The notes beneath the pieces are model-generated. The model was not told where the DNA came from. It did not search any database and saw only the letters and a program-made list of their open reading frames with translations. From positions 2,480,001 to 2,544,000 of the forward strand of contig JAGPNK010000001.1 of assembly GCA_020746835.1 (NCBI GenBank): a stretch of 64,000 nt of DNA, given 5' to 3'. Origin of the DNA: Stachybotrys elegans. Lineage: Eukaryota > Ascomycota > Sordariomycetes > Hypocreales > Stachybotryaceae. The position numbers and the translations under genes were made by a program. This document shows, piece by piece, positions 35,937-48,810 of the stretch (the first letter of the stretch is position 1; each line of letters opens with the position of its first letter).

Positions 35937-36642
35937 ATGGCCACTGCCATGCCGCTGCCAGAACTGACACTCATCGTCGCTGCAACGCGCAACATGGGCA
36001 TCGGTGCCCAGGGATCCATGCCGTGGCAGGGTCTGCGCAAGGAGATGCAGTACTTCGCCCGCGTCACCACACGGCTGCCGCCACAGGCACGTCTTCATTT
36101 CCCGCGCCCATGGTAGATATCCCACTACCCATGGAGGCTAACTCAATTGCCCGTAGGCCCCGCCCGGCGCCGTCAACGCCGTCATAATGGGCCGTAAAAC
36201 GTGGGACTCTATCCCGCCCAAGTTCCGCCCCCTCAAGGGCCGGCTCAACATTGTCATTACCCGCTCCGCCTCCTCCTCCGGCGCTTCCTCCTTGGCGCCG
36301 ACGGAGCCTGTACGCGTCTCCACGCTCGAGCAGGCGCTGCAGCTGGCCCAGACGGCGCGCGAGACTCCCCTCGGCCGCATCTTCGTCATGGGCGGCGGCC
36401 AGATCTACGACGCTGCGCTCAAGCTCGAGGCGGCAAGGCGCGTGCTGCTGACAAGCATCGACCGTGAGTTTGACTGCGACACCTTCTTCCCGCTGGAGCT
36501 GCGGGGGGAGGAGGCCGCCGGTGGTTGGGTGCGCAGGTCTAGAGAGGAACTCCAGACGTGGACAGGCGAGGAGATTGCCGAGGGAGGGCAGGAGGAGGCT
36601 GGTACCAAGTACGAGTTCCAGATGTGGGAAAAGACGATATAA
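35937..36642 (+). CDS. Dihydrofolate reductase
   Basis: Two exons, 35937-36086 and 36157-36642; 211 aa. The only join that restores the conserved frame uses a GC donor (CAG|GCACGT) and a TAG acceptor, phase 0, with a GCTAACT branch site. Visible DHFR motifs are LTLIVAATRNMGIG, GSMPWQGLRKEM (the PW before the catalytic acid), AVIMGRKTWDSIPPKFRPLKGRLN and IFVMGGGQIYDAAL, then a C-terminal FDCDTFFP strand. The enzyme reduces dihydrofolate to tetrahydrofolate with NADPH and supports thymidylate and purine synthesis. Length and order fit fungal DHFRs. Convergent to the carbonic anhydrase gene. Confidence 0.95.
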
Positions 36643-37286
36643 GTCAAATAGACATAGAGAAATTCACATCATATACCACACTATAGTGGTTGTACCTATC
36701 GTGAGGTTCAAGAAAGCTGCAGAACCCACAGTACGTATATAGATATAGGGTAGCTGCGGCGTCTGCGATGACGCCTTGACCTAGACTTTCCTTTCTAGCC
36801 AACTCGAGACTCTTTCCCTTTCCAATTCATGACTAAGTTTCTTCCACACATACCTAGGTAGGTCCTTACCTACTGGATTCAACGGCTCTCGTTTCTTGTG
36901 CCTAAACGGATTGCCCATGTTCTTCTTCCTCATCTTTTTTCACGTTGCATCACGTACCATCATCATCAGTAAATCGTACAAGTTTGGCCGCCCGAAACCA
37001 CCTCTATTCCACTGTCCGCTGGTAGCATCACCATCTGCATCACAATTGCCAAAACACGGAGGACAAATATCTAACCATCGCCACATGCGTTCATCTAATA
37101 CCATACACAGTAACCGTTTATGTACAGAACAGGTATCCAGTCAGAAATATGTGCAGATCAACACCTCTGGCGGAGCACTCGCTGACCATCTAGCCTTCTT
37201 GAAACCACAAGTAACCCATCAATTCCCTACAAACTCCGAACGGCTTCGTCAAGCTTAATCAACATGTCTCCCTTAGTCGCCAACAT
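36643..37286. other. Convergent intergenic region DHFR / carbonic anhydrase
   Basis: About 640 bases of AT-richer 3' flank with a TACCTAGGTAGG-type motif near 36850. A 120-codon plus-strand frame here has no recognisable feature and is not accepted as a gene. Confidence 0.5.
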
Positions 37287-38163
37287 TTAGTTGGCGTCCA
37301 GGATATCGCGCGCAAAGTCAAGGAGGTTCTTCTCTCCTGGGTGATTCTGAGTGTATCGGCTGTTGAACTTGAGGATCTTTTTGACCCTCTTGTAGACCGA
37401 GACATCAATGTTGATGGGATTCCTGACGATGTTGAAGGCCACATTCTGGGCGCAAGGAGGAGTGGTCAGAGAACCGCTGTACTGGAATACATCCGAGTCC
37501 CTGACGTGGCGTCGGAGCTGGTCAAAGTTGAGAGCACCGGTATGGGTAACTTCGCCAAACTCCGAAGCATCCTCAACGTGCCTGAAGACGTTGCGAAGCA
37601 CCGGGAGAGAAGTCTCGCCCGGGCCAGCCACCTCAATCAGGAAGCCAAGGACAGCGAGGTCGTGATCTGGTTGCACAAAGTCAGCAAACACCTCAGTAAA
37701 GATAGGGCATATTCAACTCACCAGCTGACTCGAACACAAAGTGGACTTCCATAGGGTAGTGCTCCCCGTCGATGCGATGCTCGCTCGGGGTGTGGAAGTG
37801 GAACTGCCTGAGCGAGTGTACCTTGTTGTTCAGGAACATGGTGCCGTTGGCGAAAGCCTCCAGCGTGGTGCCGAGGTTCTCAAGCTCAGCACCGTGGGCG
37901 TAATTCTGCAGCTGGACGTTGAGGGTAGTCCCAGAAACACTGGAAATGACCCCGGGGAGGATGTCGATGGGTGACTGCTCCTCACCGATGGCACACTCCA
38001 GGTTACCGGAGGCGATGCTGTGCCAACCGAGGGGACCAATCGTGCCAGTGTAGCCAAAGGAGGGAGCGGCAATGCTATCACTCCGAGGACTTAGACTGGT
38101 CCCGTGGCTGCACATGGCAGAGGCCAGGGACACTGCAGAACCAAGGAGGACAAAGAACTTCAT
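37287..38163 (-). CDS. Secreted alpha-type carbonic anhydrase
   Basis: Two exons on the minus strand, 37722-38163 and 37287-37666, with a 55-base intron (GTGAGT...CAG, phase 1); 273 aa. The hydrophobic start MKFFVLLGSAVSLASA is a signal peptide with likely cleavage after residue 16, so the enzyme is secreted or cell-wall directed. Alpha-class features are WHSIASGN, EEQSPIDIL, the three Zn ligands His122 and His124 in QFHFHTPSEH and His141 in MEVHFVFE, and GSLTTPPC with the gatekeeper Thr. It hydrates CO2 to bicarbonate outside the cell. Most fungi rely on intracellular beta-class enzymes, and alpha forms are present in only some filamentous ascomycetes. Confidence 0.95.
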
Positions 38164-41100
38164 GGTGATGACGAGGACGAAGGGGCTGCCCAGGGAAGAG
38201 TTGACAGGCTACAGAAGCTATGAGAAAGGAGCTGGCTTTAAGTGAAGACCGGAGAAGAGGGACGAGAGGTGGCGACACAACAACATGAAGGAGAAGGCAT
38301 ACGTCGATCTTATACCCTCGACTCCGACTCTTTATCGGACCTCTACCCGCCGGGCTGAGAAGGCTGGAGAATGCTGTCATGATGGGGTATCCCAGACTCC
38401 CCCCAAGCTGCAAGATTACCCACGCCCTGTCAACCCTCAAACCTCCGGCTGGCTCCCCTGGTCGAGCGCAATTGAGGTCAAGTGAGTGAGGACTAACACA
38501 AAACTTCCAACTACTGGTCAGCTCGAATAGCAGGACCGGCTCAATCCGTCGAGTTCATCCGTAGCGGGAGGCTTGATAACCCGCACAGCTGCTCCTACGG
38601 ACCCATCGCAGCCAGGGTCATGGCCTGTCAGGAACCTAGTCTGTTATTGAACTCTTCGAGGCAGGGTGTAGCAACTAGGGTGTGGACTGTGTGATTTCCG
38701 ACAGTGCCCCGAGGCATAATGAGCGACTATGGCTAAGAGCATCGAGTACGAGAACTAGCATCTGGAATAACCCGAGGGCGCCTAGAAGTTGGGGTCTTTG
38801 CCCGAAACGCCCAAGCTTTGTTCTTGGCTGACAGAAGTTCGTCCAGTGCCTGACTACCAGCAAGCCTGATTCGGGAGGGTAGCCTCTTTTTAACAAGCTC
38901 AAGGTGTGCGTCAACTACTGGATCAGACCAGGGGTTTCCCCGATGCTGATGGGAGAAAGGGGAAAAACAAGACAGCAAGCTCGGCGCGAGCGGGAGGGCA
39001 CCGGTCTCGACGGCGAGGTGGCGTTGTGGGCTGGGCCGCTTTACCTTTGCCAATTAGCAACTACCTGACATAGAGATGCCACCATCAGCCAAGAGCAATT
39101 GCCGACCAACAACGAAGTATGGTACTCCAGTAAAGGACGCATCGCAGTGGGCAAACCGCTCACGGACTGGTTCATTAGACGTCATGCTTACTTGGCGATA
39201 ACTGAAGCCCTCGGTTATGATACAGAGTGTTCCGCGAACAAACGAAAAAAAATGCCCACACCCCGCACGATCGGCACTGTCAAACCGTTGGGGATATGGG
39301 CCTAAAGCACTGCTACTTCGCAGGGCCACGAAATAAGGGGAGAGAAGCCAAAAGACGAAGCAAGCAGACGGCAACAACGGCAATGTCCTTCTCCACCAGC
39401 AGCTCTGTGGAGTCTGGGTTAGCCATAGAGAGGAGGCATCAACCACTATGAATGGAGCAACCCCCCTCGCACATTGTGCAGGGGCACGAGCCGACCATGT
39501 CATCTTTTGGGCGAAGCAGTGGCGGTCATGGTCAGGATAAATCTCAATGTCTGTCATGGTGGGCATCAGCTGAAGCAAGCCACCTCTTGCAAACTCCCTT
39601 TGCCAAGGACGAGTGTCGTTGCGTGGGATCGATTTGTCAACTGTACTAACGGTCTGCCAAGTCGCCAAGGTGCCGAATCGCCATAGCCATGTGAGCGACA
39701 GGAACAGAAACTTCTAACGTGCACGCGCCGTTGGTCTGGGCCCCCCGGGACTCACGCAATTCTATGTACACTGGGGCGGCCAAGGCGGGCTAGAGTACGC
39801 TTGTTTGACCTCGCAATTCAACGGCGATCGTCGGTATTTCCCACAGTTGATACATCACAGTTGCTGCGTGCCCGGTTTAATCTGGACCGAACCAAGATTT
39901 CTGTGGCCCTAGCGGTGGACATTTCATGGATCCTCTTTGACAAGGAAAATATCATTCCTCGGTAACTATAACTCTAAAAACATGCCTAAACGCCTAATTA
40001 TCGTCAACCCCAAGGGAACCCGGCTTTTTCATCCATTCGTCTCCGGGATGTCCCTCCCCTGGTCATTCGTCAATCCACAGACAGAGGGAGATTGGATAAT
40101 TTTCCCGACGGAAAAGGGCCCGTCGCCCAAGGAGGAAGGTCAGCAGTCATCCACAGTTGGGTCAACATTCAGCTGACGATGCTTCAACATCTTCAAACTT
40201 GCCTCATGGAGACAATACACTAAGCCACATCTCCATAGCGCCCTACTGGAATGGACAGGAAGTTGTCAGGAGGCTCTCTGCTTATCAAGTCTCCGAGGTC
40301 TGAAGCTTGAGGCCGAAGACCTGAGTATCAAGGGATCCTGTCGCCGAGACAATAATACTCTGCTGTCTCCTAAAAGGCGGCTGCTTCACGGATGTCGAGC
40401 AAAGGGCGCAACACGGAGGCTAACAGACTTGGCCACATGCTCACCTCACAGCCTCAAAATGTAAATCTACTGATTACACGCCGAGTATTCGCGATATATA
40501 GTGCTTACACCGAGCCATGACTGCAATTGTCTGACTCGCCAAACGTCGTATCGTGCATTCTCGGGGAAGCTAGAAGCCCTGTAGCAGATCACGGGTCCTC
40601 CGGGAGTGCAAGGGGGTTTCCTGGGTTCGAGAAGATATTTTCACCAGCTGATGGCGAACCCTGCCTCACCTTCGTTAGCCTCGCTCAGCTGAAGGTCCAA
40701 CGAACACGGATATCGATCCTACCGACGGTGAGATGACGGCATCGTCACGATAGCAATCCGAAGGGGAAACTTGTGCGTATACGCCGACCCTGCGTTAGCT
40801 TGGCATCGTCTGCGCGAGAAGTAAGAGAGGACGAGGCATACACGACGTGCACGTACGCATTCATTCGTGCTCGGCTCGGCGCAGGAGTCGAGCTTTTGGA
40901 TTTCTCAGCAAAGTCTTTCTTCCATCGTCAGTCGACAGGCTAGGGACTGGAGCAGCCGGTCTTCAGCTGCGACAGCGTCGTCGTTGCTAGTCTGCCTTGG
41001 TCAACCTACGAATATGCCCCATACGTCTAATCCTGCCTCTTTCTATGCCTACCAACGTAGGCACCTACTGCCACCATGTCCTGTCATCTTGGTGGTGATT

Positions 41101-41389
41101 TGGAACCTCAATTCCAGTTGGTCGGGTACGTATGGCTGAGCATTCCTGTGGATGCTCCTCTCTTGGAAAACATCTTCCTCCATCAAGACACTCTTGGTGT
41201 CCCTTCCTACAGGCATTCGAAGCAGTCACCGAACTGGAGCGCATCATGTTGCCTCTGCGCTCAGTTTCCCATGCGAAATATCGATCGAGACAATGCTATG
41301 TCACAGCTACCTTGCAGTCCTGTTCACGGAAGCCGGGCTGGAACTTCTCACCAGCCACTCGTCCAGTATCTGTTGTTATTATAGAGCAG

Positions 41390-41610
41390 GTGCGTATAGG
41401 ACAAAGAACAATAGTATGTGAACAGCGACGGCTGTCCTGTTACCACTGAGAACAGAGCCAGACGATGAAGATTGTCCAACTATCGACTTCACCCATTAGC
41501 TGGAGCCGGAGAACAACGAGCTAGCCTGCTGCAGCAGCGGCGGCTGCAACAGCGTACAATCATGCGTATGCAGCCAGAGAACCTACGGTTAGCAGACTGG
41601 ATATGTGTGC
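41390..41610 (-). repeat. Left arm of a diverged inverted duplication
   Basis: Read on the minus strand this arm aligns with 42285-42515 on the plus strand. Shared blocks include CCAGTCTGCTAACCG, GTTGTTCTC followed by GGCTCC, TAACA...ATACTATTGTTCTTT and GCACCTGCTC. Many mismatches are C/T transitions. Identity is estimated by eye at roughly two thirds. Confidence 0.6.
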
Positions 41611-42284
41611 GTACCGTTTGTTGACCGACACCGAATCGAGGAAGGCAGGCATGCCGAGTCTGTCTGTTTCGTAACCCCAAAGGCATGCTGAGGTCCTTGC
41701 CATGGCCGGTCCCCACGGTCGAAAGTCACCAACTCACGCTGCTTGCTTTGGCAGGGCTTCGGCTGCGTTGTCTCGAACGAAAACTTTGTGGAAATACCAT
41801 TGTGTGGCAACGGCGACCCTTCCCCTATTCAACGGCATAAGTGAGACCATTCCCCTCGTGATCAGTCCTGGTGAGCCTTTGCACACCGTCACTCCGAGAA
41901 ACAACGCTGGGCTCAAGACCTACCATATCGTGACTAGGTGGCTTTCGACCCCTTTTGATATCCTCTTCAGTGAACGCACATAGTTTTGTGTGGATGCTGT
42001 CTTTGTATCTGGCCTCCAGAATTCCCACTCGGGGTTTCTGTCTTTCGTGGCTACTTGTCCAAGAATACCTGCAGGAAGTTGTCATAATCGTTGATCATAC
42101 CTCACAGGGCATGAGATCGGCCGTCGACAAGGACCCAACGAGGCATGCTATGTGGATTGTTCATAACGACTCAACATGTATCGGCAATGCCATTGAACAT
42201 TTACGGTGGTTTCTGTCATGGAGCCTCTCCAGCTTGTCCGCACTCGGGAGGGATCGAGCAAGTTTATACGTCCCCGAGCCGACG

Positions 42285-42515
42285 AACGGTATGTACACAC
42301 GTCAAGAGGCCAGTCTGCTAACCGCAGGTCCTCCCTCCGACTTCATACGCTGCCGCTGCCGCTGCCCCCATCATTGTTCTCTGGCTCCGGCCAACGGGTG
42401 ATATCATCTGACGATCCCTTCATTGTTTGACTGTGTTCTTTGGTCCTGTGGGTAACAAGGCCACTATTGTTCGCATACGCTATTGTTCTTTTTTCCACAC
42501 TGCATGCACCTACTC
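42285..42515 (+). repeat. Right arm of a diverged inverted duplication
   Basis: Partner of 41390-41610 with about 680 bases between the arms. A 14-base element, ATACGTCCCCGAGC, occurs both just left of this arm (about 42266) and just right of it (about 42525), so the arm is flanked by a short direct repeat. Confidence 0.6.
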
Positions 42516-44705
42516 CATCATACGTCCCCGAGCGCTGATATTGACTGAAGCAAGATGGCAACTCTGAACTTCGACCAAGGTCATTGAGCTGGACGTGCCT
42601 TCACCAACCTCCAATTCTGCTTGGTATGCTCCTCACTGGGTCAGACTACGAAGTCTGCAGCTTCACGATATTGAGGCCGCATGTCTGTTGACTATGATGG
42701 TAGTTGGCGGCCCATATGCTCCGTAGCAGCAGGACTCCGTGTTTTTGGTTACATGGGCGGGATACCAGGTTATGCACCATGGCCTTGTCCTGTTGCGATT
42801 GCATGAAGCTCGACTTGCTCAGCTCTTAGGTGTGGTGCTACAATAAGCTCATGCTTACTAGCTGTTTCACTGATATAGGATGTTCATGCCGCGGGTATCT
42901 CCGCATGATCATTTCCCCACGCCCTTGTATGCATGCGATTTGGGTTGCTTTTTCTCCCGTCTTGAGACGCTTCAGCTGAATGAGAATAAGACACAGCCTG
43001 TCCTATAGATCGCAATGTATACATGCGCCATCCCGAGCTGATGACCGACCCAACCGCATCTTTACTCCGGCGAGGAAGAGCTGCCGAACCGAGTGCATTT
43101 CCCATGTCCCTGTCATTCTTCCAGGCACGAAGCAGTGGTCCTTGGCCTGGGAATCTGGATGAAATGCCTTTGGTTTAACCGGCATTGCCATTCCAATGCC
43201 ACTCCTACCCTATACCATGATCTGCAGGATACCACACGTCTTGACTACGACCCCAGCCTATGACCTACGTGGTGCATCGGCGCGGCATCACGCGACCCCG
43301 TCGGTGATTGTGAGTGTGCCGCTCCTTGCGCAACAATGCCCTACTCCATCCCACAGGCCATCTTGAAAGATGGGGGTGGAGATATCGATCAACGTCTGTA
43401 CCCAGCAGCCCCCCACAGTACGTGGTCCTGGCAAGCCTGACTGTCTGGATTGACTTTTTGTGAAAACGTTGATGTGGAAGGAAGTATCATAGTATACTAA
43501 TGGTGGTAAGCATGGGAATGTGAACAGCTTTCGCACCCGAGGAGTTAATTGACTTTCCCGCTTGTGCGGGCTGGCTGCGTGGCAGGGAAATGGGCCGAGA
43601 TGCCAGCAATTGACCACTAGGAATGATGGCTGCAGGATATCACATCGTGGAGGTCACAGGAGACGCCTGTCTGACATTCGACTGGAACGTTCGGGCCTTA
43701 TCTACACCGACAAGCTTGCGCCATCAGCACGCGCCGTGTAGTGCCATGACGAAATGCATTCTGCGGCCCACTGGTTTCAGCCGCCATCATCCAATCCACC
43801 ATGGACGGATTGCCGACGTGCGGCAATGCTTCTCCTGCCCACCACCTGCCTCTCTTCTCGTTCCACCGAGCGATCGGGAAAAACGTCCATGGTAGCGGGT
43901 TAGGCTGCGCGGCTCAGAGCTTGGCTTCTGCCAAACCGACTTTAATCGGAGCTAAGCTGATGATGGGGCCAGGGGTTGAGGGGTTTGGAAAGGCGAAGAG
44001 TACCAGTACATACCTTCGAGGCTGGGTGACGCGTCGTTGGTTGGATCATCCTCGTTTATCAAGAAGGCTGACGCCGTTGATGACCACCGTCCTGTTCGGC
44101 TGAGTTTGCTGCTCGTGTACATATGCGCGGGAGTACGTACCATATGCCCAGAGGATCCATCCCATCCATCCAGTACGGAGTACTAGAATGAAGTAACAAA
44201 CAGGTGAATGAGATGGATGGGCGGACAAGGGGCTCAGCTGGCTCTGCCGACGCGCCAACAACATGACAATACAGGTAAGCGTCACGGCATGCTGTACCGA
44301 TAAGGTCGTTTCAGCCAGCTGATCAATATGCCACTTGACCCGACCTGGAATCTTGGGATGTCTTGTGTTTTCGCACTAAATTTCCGGGCCGTTGATCTCG
44401 GGTTCAAAGTAGTAAATGATGAGCCAAGGATACTCCCCTTGCCGGGGAAGAATGAAAGCTGGGTTTCATATCTGTCTTTCCCAGGGGGATTTAATTATCG
44501 CGGAGGAGGAGTGCCTGACATTAAGTGCGGTACGCAGCTGTCGTCCGTTGGCGAGATGCAGGAGGCCTGATTGGGACAGCAAATTATTAACTGGGAGCCG
44601 GCTTCTCCGCTGTTGTCCCCGACTTAAGTTGAGCCAATGCAAAAACGACCTCAGTTCGGGCAATTCAATAGATGGGACAAGCTCTGCCAATATGGGATGA
44701 CGAGA

Positions 44706-44719
44706 GGGGGGGGGGGGGG
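44706..44719 (+). repeat. Poly-G run (14 bases)
   Basis: Uninterrupted G14 in the gene-poor region, read directly. Such runs are prone to length error in assemblies. Confidence 0.85.
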
Positions 44720-47700
44720 CTGTCTCATACTAACAGGATATTGAGAAGGGCTTGACCGTAGGGCTGGGAGCCGTCGAAATACATCGCGCGACGTAAGATT
44801 GCTTGGTTGCCATGAGGGTTAGGCTGGTTGTTAGGCAAAGAACAACGGGCGATGGGATAATCTCGCTCCCCGGAAGCGCTCGGCGTAGTGCTGATGATCA
44901 TTTCATTGTCACCCGTACAATACCTGATGGCGACAAGGGACACTGATAGTATTGCATCATAGTGGATGTTGCCGTTGACTTGTCTTGCACGGCTTCCAAG
45001 ACTGTAGATTGTCGACTGTGTCGAAGCTGGCAAACAACACAGGTCAAAGTAGACAGGGGGGGTTCCAGAACAGCCCAGAGCACTTGAGTTGAAATAAGGG
45101 ACCGGATTTGGCCTGGAGGAAGTGTGCTCCCCCCTTTCCCCATGATGGGGAAGAGAGATGCAACCAAGGAAATGCAGACCAATCTTTCCCAGACGACCCA
45201 TAGATTGACTGCAGTGAGTGGGAGGGAGTAGGTGGGAATCATCCTATCGGCCGGTAACCCCGTCCATAATGCACGTACTATCTGCATTTCCTGCGTCGCG
45301 TAATCTTGTGGACACAATGCAGAATGCAGAATGCAGAAGAGGCAGGCAACTCGCAGGGTACTGGCCAAGCTTTGCAGCGGAGATCGTATTGGGGACTCGG
45401 ATTTGATACGCCAACAGGCAACCTTCAACTAGGGGTGGTATCCACGACCCTGGGATCGCCCGAGGGTGAAGCAAGAAATTCGGATGGAATCTCGACTAGT
45501 AGCCTGAGAGAAGGGGCAGTACCATATCCCGTGAATGCTTGGTTCCAACAAAATCACACAGTCCCGTGGTGCCAGGTCCGTACCGTACCGACCGACCAAC
45601 CGTTTGTTTGAGTCCATGGGCATGTACAGTTCCCGCACCGTTGACTCAGCCATGGGCTGATGGTGAAGCAACCGGTCGGCCTGTGGCGATTCGTAAGGGC
45701 CCAGCAACTGCTGGTAGCGAAGACAACAGCCGAGGAGGCTGTAGGTCGCGGGTTCTCCCTAAGGCCCGGGCTCCCCCCTTTTACCGAGCAAGCTAGGCGG
45801 GCGTGATGGCACAACTGGACGGTATGTGACTTTGGCTGGAGGGTTTTCTTCCACCAAACAAAGGGAGTTGGTGACTATGTACCCCGTACAGAGTACAGTA
45901 CCTTGATGGCGTCGCTGGCTCGCCCTCCTCGGCGGGCTCTTGTCTCTCTATTGGCGTTGAAAGTCCCATACACACTTCGTGTCCGCTTCTCCACCCATCT
46001 CATCCAGGGCCACGGGCCCCTGTTAGCGTCAGGACTTGATCAATGCCGTGGCCAGGACGACTGCCCAATCAAGGAGCAGCATACGGTACAGTTCAATGTT
46101 ATTTAGCCCACCCCGGGCCGCAAAGGACGAGGGTCAGAGTCGCGCGTCTCTTGAATGGCATCCGGAAGGTGTGAGAGAGAGAATGTCATTTTGCACCACC
46201 GCTTTCTGCGCCAAGCCGCAGGCATGCCGAGCGAGAGGGCGGAGGCGGAGGGGTGGGACGAAGACGACGAAGAAAGAGGAGTTGACGGAGTTGATAGAGG
46301 AGGCGAGAGAGGGCGAAGAAGGCGAGCGAGATTGGCTTGACCGACAGATGGCGGTCCCTGGCTCAAGATCCAGGTCCAAGTAGATAAACAACCAAGGAGG
46401 CAAGCATAAACGAAAACGTGGGAGGCTCTAACTCCCGTACTCGGTGTCGGTGTCGAAATTATTCTCTCAAACAGTCGAGGCAATGCGGCCGACCCATACG
46501 CTGCGTTCTGGGTTTGGCCGGACTGTGGACTGACTGCGTGGACACGAGAAAGAAAAGAAATGCTAGCCAGGTGCTAGTGGCTTCGATCATCGGGTGGATC
46601 CAGGCCAGAAGGAAGTGAAGGTGAGGTGAATGACTGCAGTACGGAGCCTGGGCGTGGGACGCTCGCTCCTGCTATCTGCACCCGCACCCACGTCTCTCAC
46701 CTGAAGAGCACCACAGGCATCCGCCTTGTAAAAAGGAAGGTACCACTTGCCCCAGTCGCCTCACATTGGTACCCCCAGAAGTAAGTACCTCTATCGATAG
46801 TACAGTGTGCAAACCTCCAAGGCCTCTGTCACCATACCCGACTTTATCGACTGCCGATGGTTCACTGTGGTGACTGTAGGTGGCCATTTAAAGTGCAACA
46901 AGACCCAAGACACTTATGGGGCATGCGCGTTTGTGCAGGTGGTGATGGTGGCGGTGATGGTGGTGGTATGGATGGTATGCGGCATGCATGGAACAGTCGC
47001 CTGTCTTCCTTCGCTTTCTCATGGGACCCAACTGGAGTGAATCGGCGTCAAGACACGATCGCCGCCGTTGACGCCATTCTGCCTAGCACAGATCAATCTG
47101 CGATACCCAACGAGACCCTGACACTTGCTCGCCGACTATTACAACAAGTGCTAGAGGAGAAATAAAGCAGCCGGTGATTCAACGGGATAAGGCAGGTCAT
47201 TTTCCTTTGTCCGAGCCGCCCAGCCCAGTGTGCCGTCCTCCCTGTTGGCCGTCCGATGTTTCGCGTCCATAGCTGCATCAAGTATCGGTACAAGCAAGGG
47301 GATCCTTAGTGGGTGATCGTATGCGGGCAGTCAGTGCTACTAGGAACATCCCATCACCCGTATTAGGGGACCACGCTGCTTACCAGCGTAATAGGACCTG
47401 TCCGCCTCAGATTAAGCTCATACGTATGGAGTATACGGTACATGCTCTGAGCATTGCTCACTGATGTAACGGAACATGCTGGGGAGTCTTGGGGGGGCCT
47501 GTAGTGACTAGCGGTGTCCTGGGCATCCCGCGCTCGCTGGGCCCAGTCTTCCATCTAGCGCCGTTTGCCAAACCAGGTATCGGTACCTGGTACCCGCCCA
47601 GCTACTGAACAGGTACTAACCACTGGCATCGGTACGCTGCTGCGCTGGAACTGGAGCGCATGTTAGGTCAGTGTTCTGCGTTCGTGTGTGCTGCGCGCTG

Positions 47701-48653
47701 TTCTGAGGCGGCTCGCCCCTTCCCTACCCACTTCAACACCAAAACCTCTTGTCCACCACACCCTCTTGTGCACTTTTCCTGCCGTGCCCGTCCTCTTCTT
47801 CTCTCGTCATTGTCGTCTTCCTTGTATCCCCCCATACCTCCTCTTCCTCCGTTCTGTCTTCTCCCTTTTCTGCCCTCGTACCGCCTGGCTTGCTCATCGC
47901 ATCCGCCCTTTCGACTCCTCTCCGTACGAAACTTGCACGCCTGTCCGAAATTCTCCTTTCCGCCTCACGCAACCCCCTTTCTCCTTGTCCTGCCACCAAA
48001 CGCCCCCCCTTTCGCTTCAACCCTTTCCTCTCCCGTGCAGCGTTGCGTTCCACGTTTCACCTCAAGTCGATTTCTCCATTGCCTCGGCCGTCCGCATACT
48101 TTCCTGTCGTCTCTTGCTCTTGCATCACGTCCTCTCTGCTACTCCCTCCCGACCCGGCCGTGACGTGCTACCATCGGAAGCTCGTCCTCACCAGTTTCAA
48201 CCTGCTCAGCTGCCAGCCTGTGTAGAGACAACGTAATACCTGTCACACGATTCCGACGCGTCGTCAATCGCCTGAACTTCTCCCTCGCTTTTCTCGAGTC
48301 GGCCGATTACCACCTCGAACGTTTCCCATGTTCTGCCACAACTAGCTGGCAGATTCAGTGTCTTGATTGACACTTGGTCTTGCTGCTTGACCGATTCCTA
48401 GACTGTAGCCAAGCTGGGCTCTGCTTTGCGGTAACAGTGAAGCACCTATCCCGGGCTGCCTGCTCTTTCTCTTCTCCACGGTCGCTGGCGTCCTCGGATT
48501 CCTCCGTCCAACCACCCTCGTTCTGGACGTCGCCAACTTTTGTGCCATCCGAGCTTGGATTTCTGCTCTTCACTCCGACTCCGGGAACAGTGAAAGAAAA
48601 GGTCCGATCCCTCCAATCGACCCTGTTCAACGTGCTACCGTTACACTGAACAG

Positions 48654-48705
48654 GTAGAAAAATGAGAACTGCAGGCTGACTTTATAATAGTTTTGCTTAC
48701 TTCAG
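48654..48705 (+). other. Possible 5' UTR intron of the Bni4-like gene
   Basis: A GTAGAA donor after CAG, a CTGAC branch-like motif and a CTTACTTCAG acceptor enclose 52 bases, the usual intron size here. It lies between the pyrimidine-rich leader and the first ATG at 48811. It is predicted from signals only. Confidence 0.4.
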
Positions 48706-48810
48706 GTCTTGATCCCATATACGACTAACCTGAGCCTCGATCGAACCGGATCTGTATTGCTGTGGTGTCATTGAACAGTGCTCGAACACCCATTCCTGGT
48801 TCGAAGAGTG

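Larger units (their letters stand above)
38164..48653. other. 10.5-kb gene-poor region
   Basis: No open frame longer than 182 codons and none with a recognisable domain; the longest lies in the CT-rich leader near 47.7-48.2 kb. Composition is more even and less GC-biased than in the flanking genes. The region contains a diverged inverted duplication (41390-42515), a G14 run (44706-44719) and, at its right end, the pyrimidine-rich leader of the Bni4-like gene. No reverse transcriptase, integrase or transposase motif is visible. It is most simply decayed repeat-derived DNA plus regulatory flank; small lineage-specific genes or non-coding RNAs cannot be excluded by reading. Confidence 0.55.

Noticed and set aside
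44898..45428. 176-codon minus-strand frame in the gene-poor region
   Set aside because: Composition resembles random translation, no recognisable family, no splice context or partner exons.
45656..45790. tRNA-like GGGTTC segment in the gene-poor region
   Set aside because: No acceptor or anticodon stem pairs around it.
47660..48236. 167- and 182-codon plus-strand frames
   Set aside because: Products of a CT-rich leader: all three frames are open with Ser/Pro/Leu/Phe repeats.
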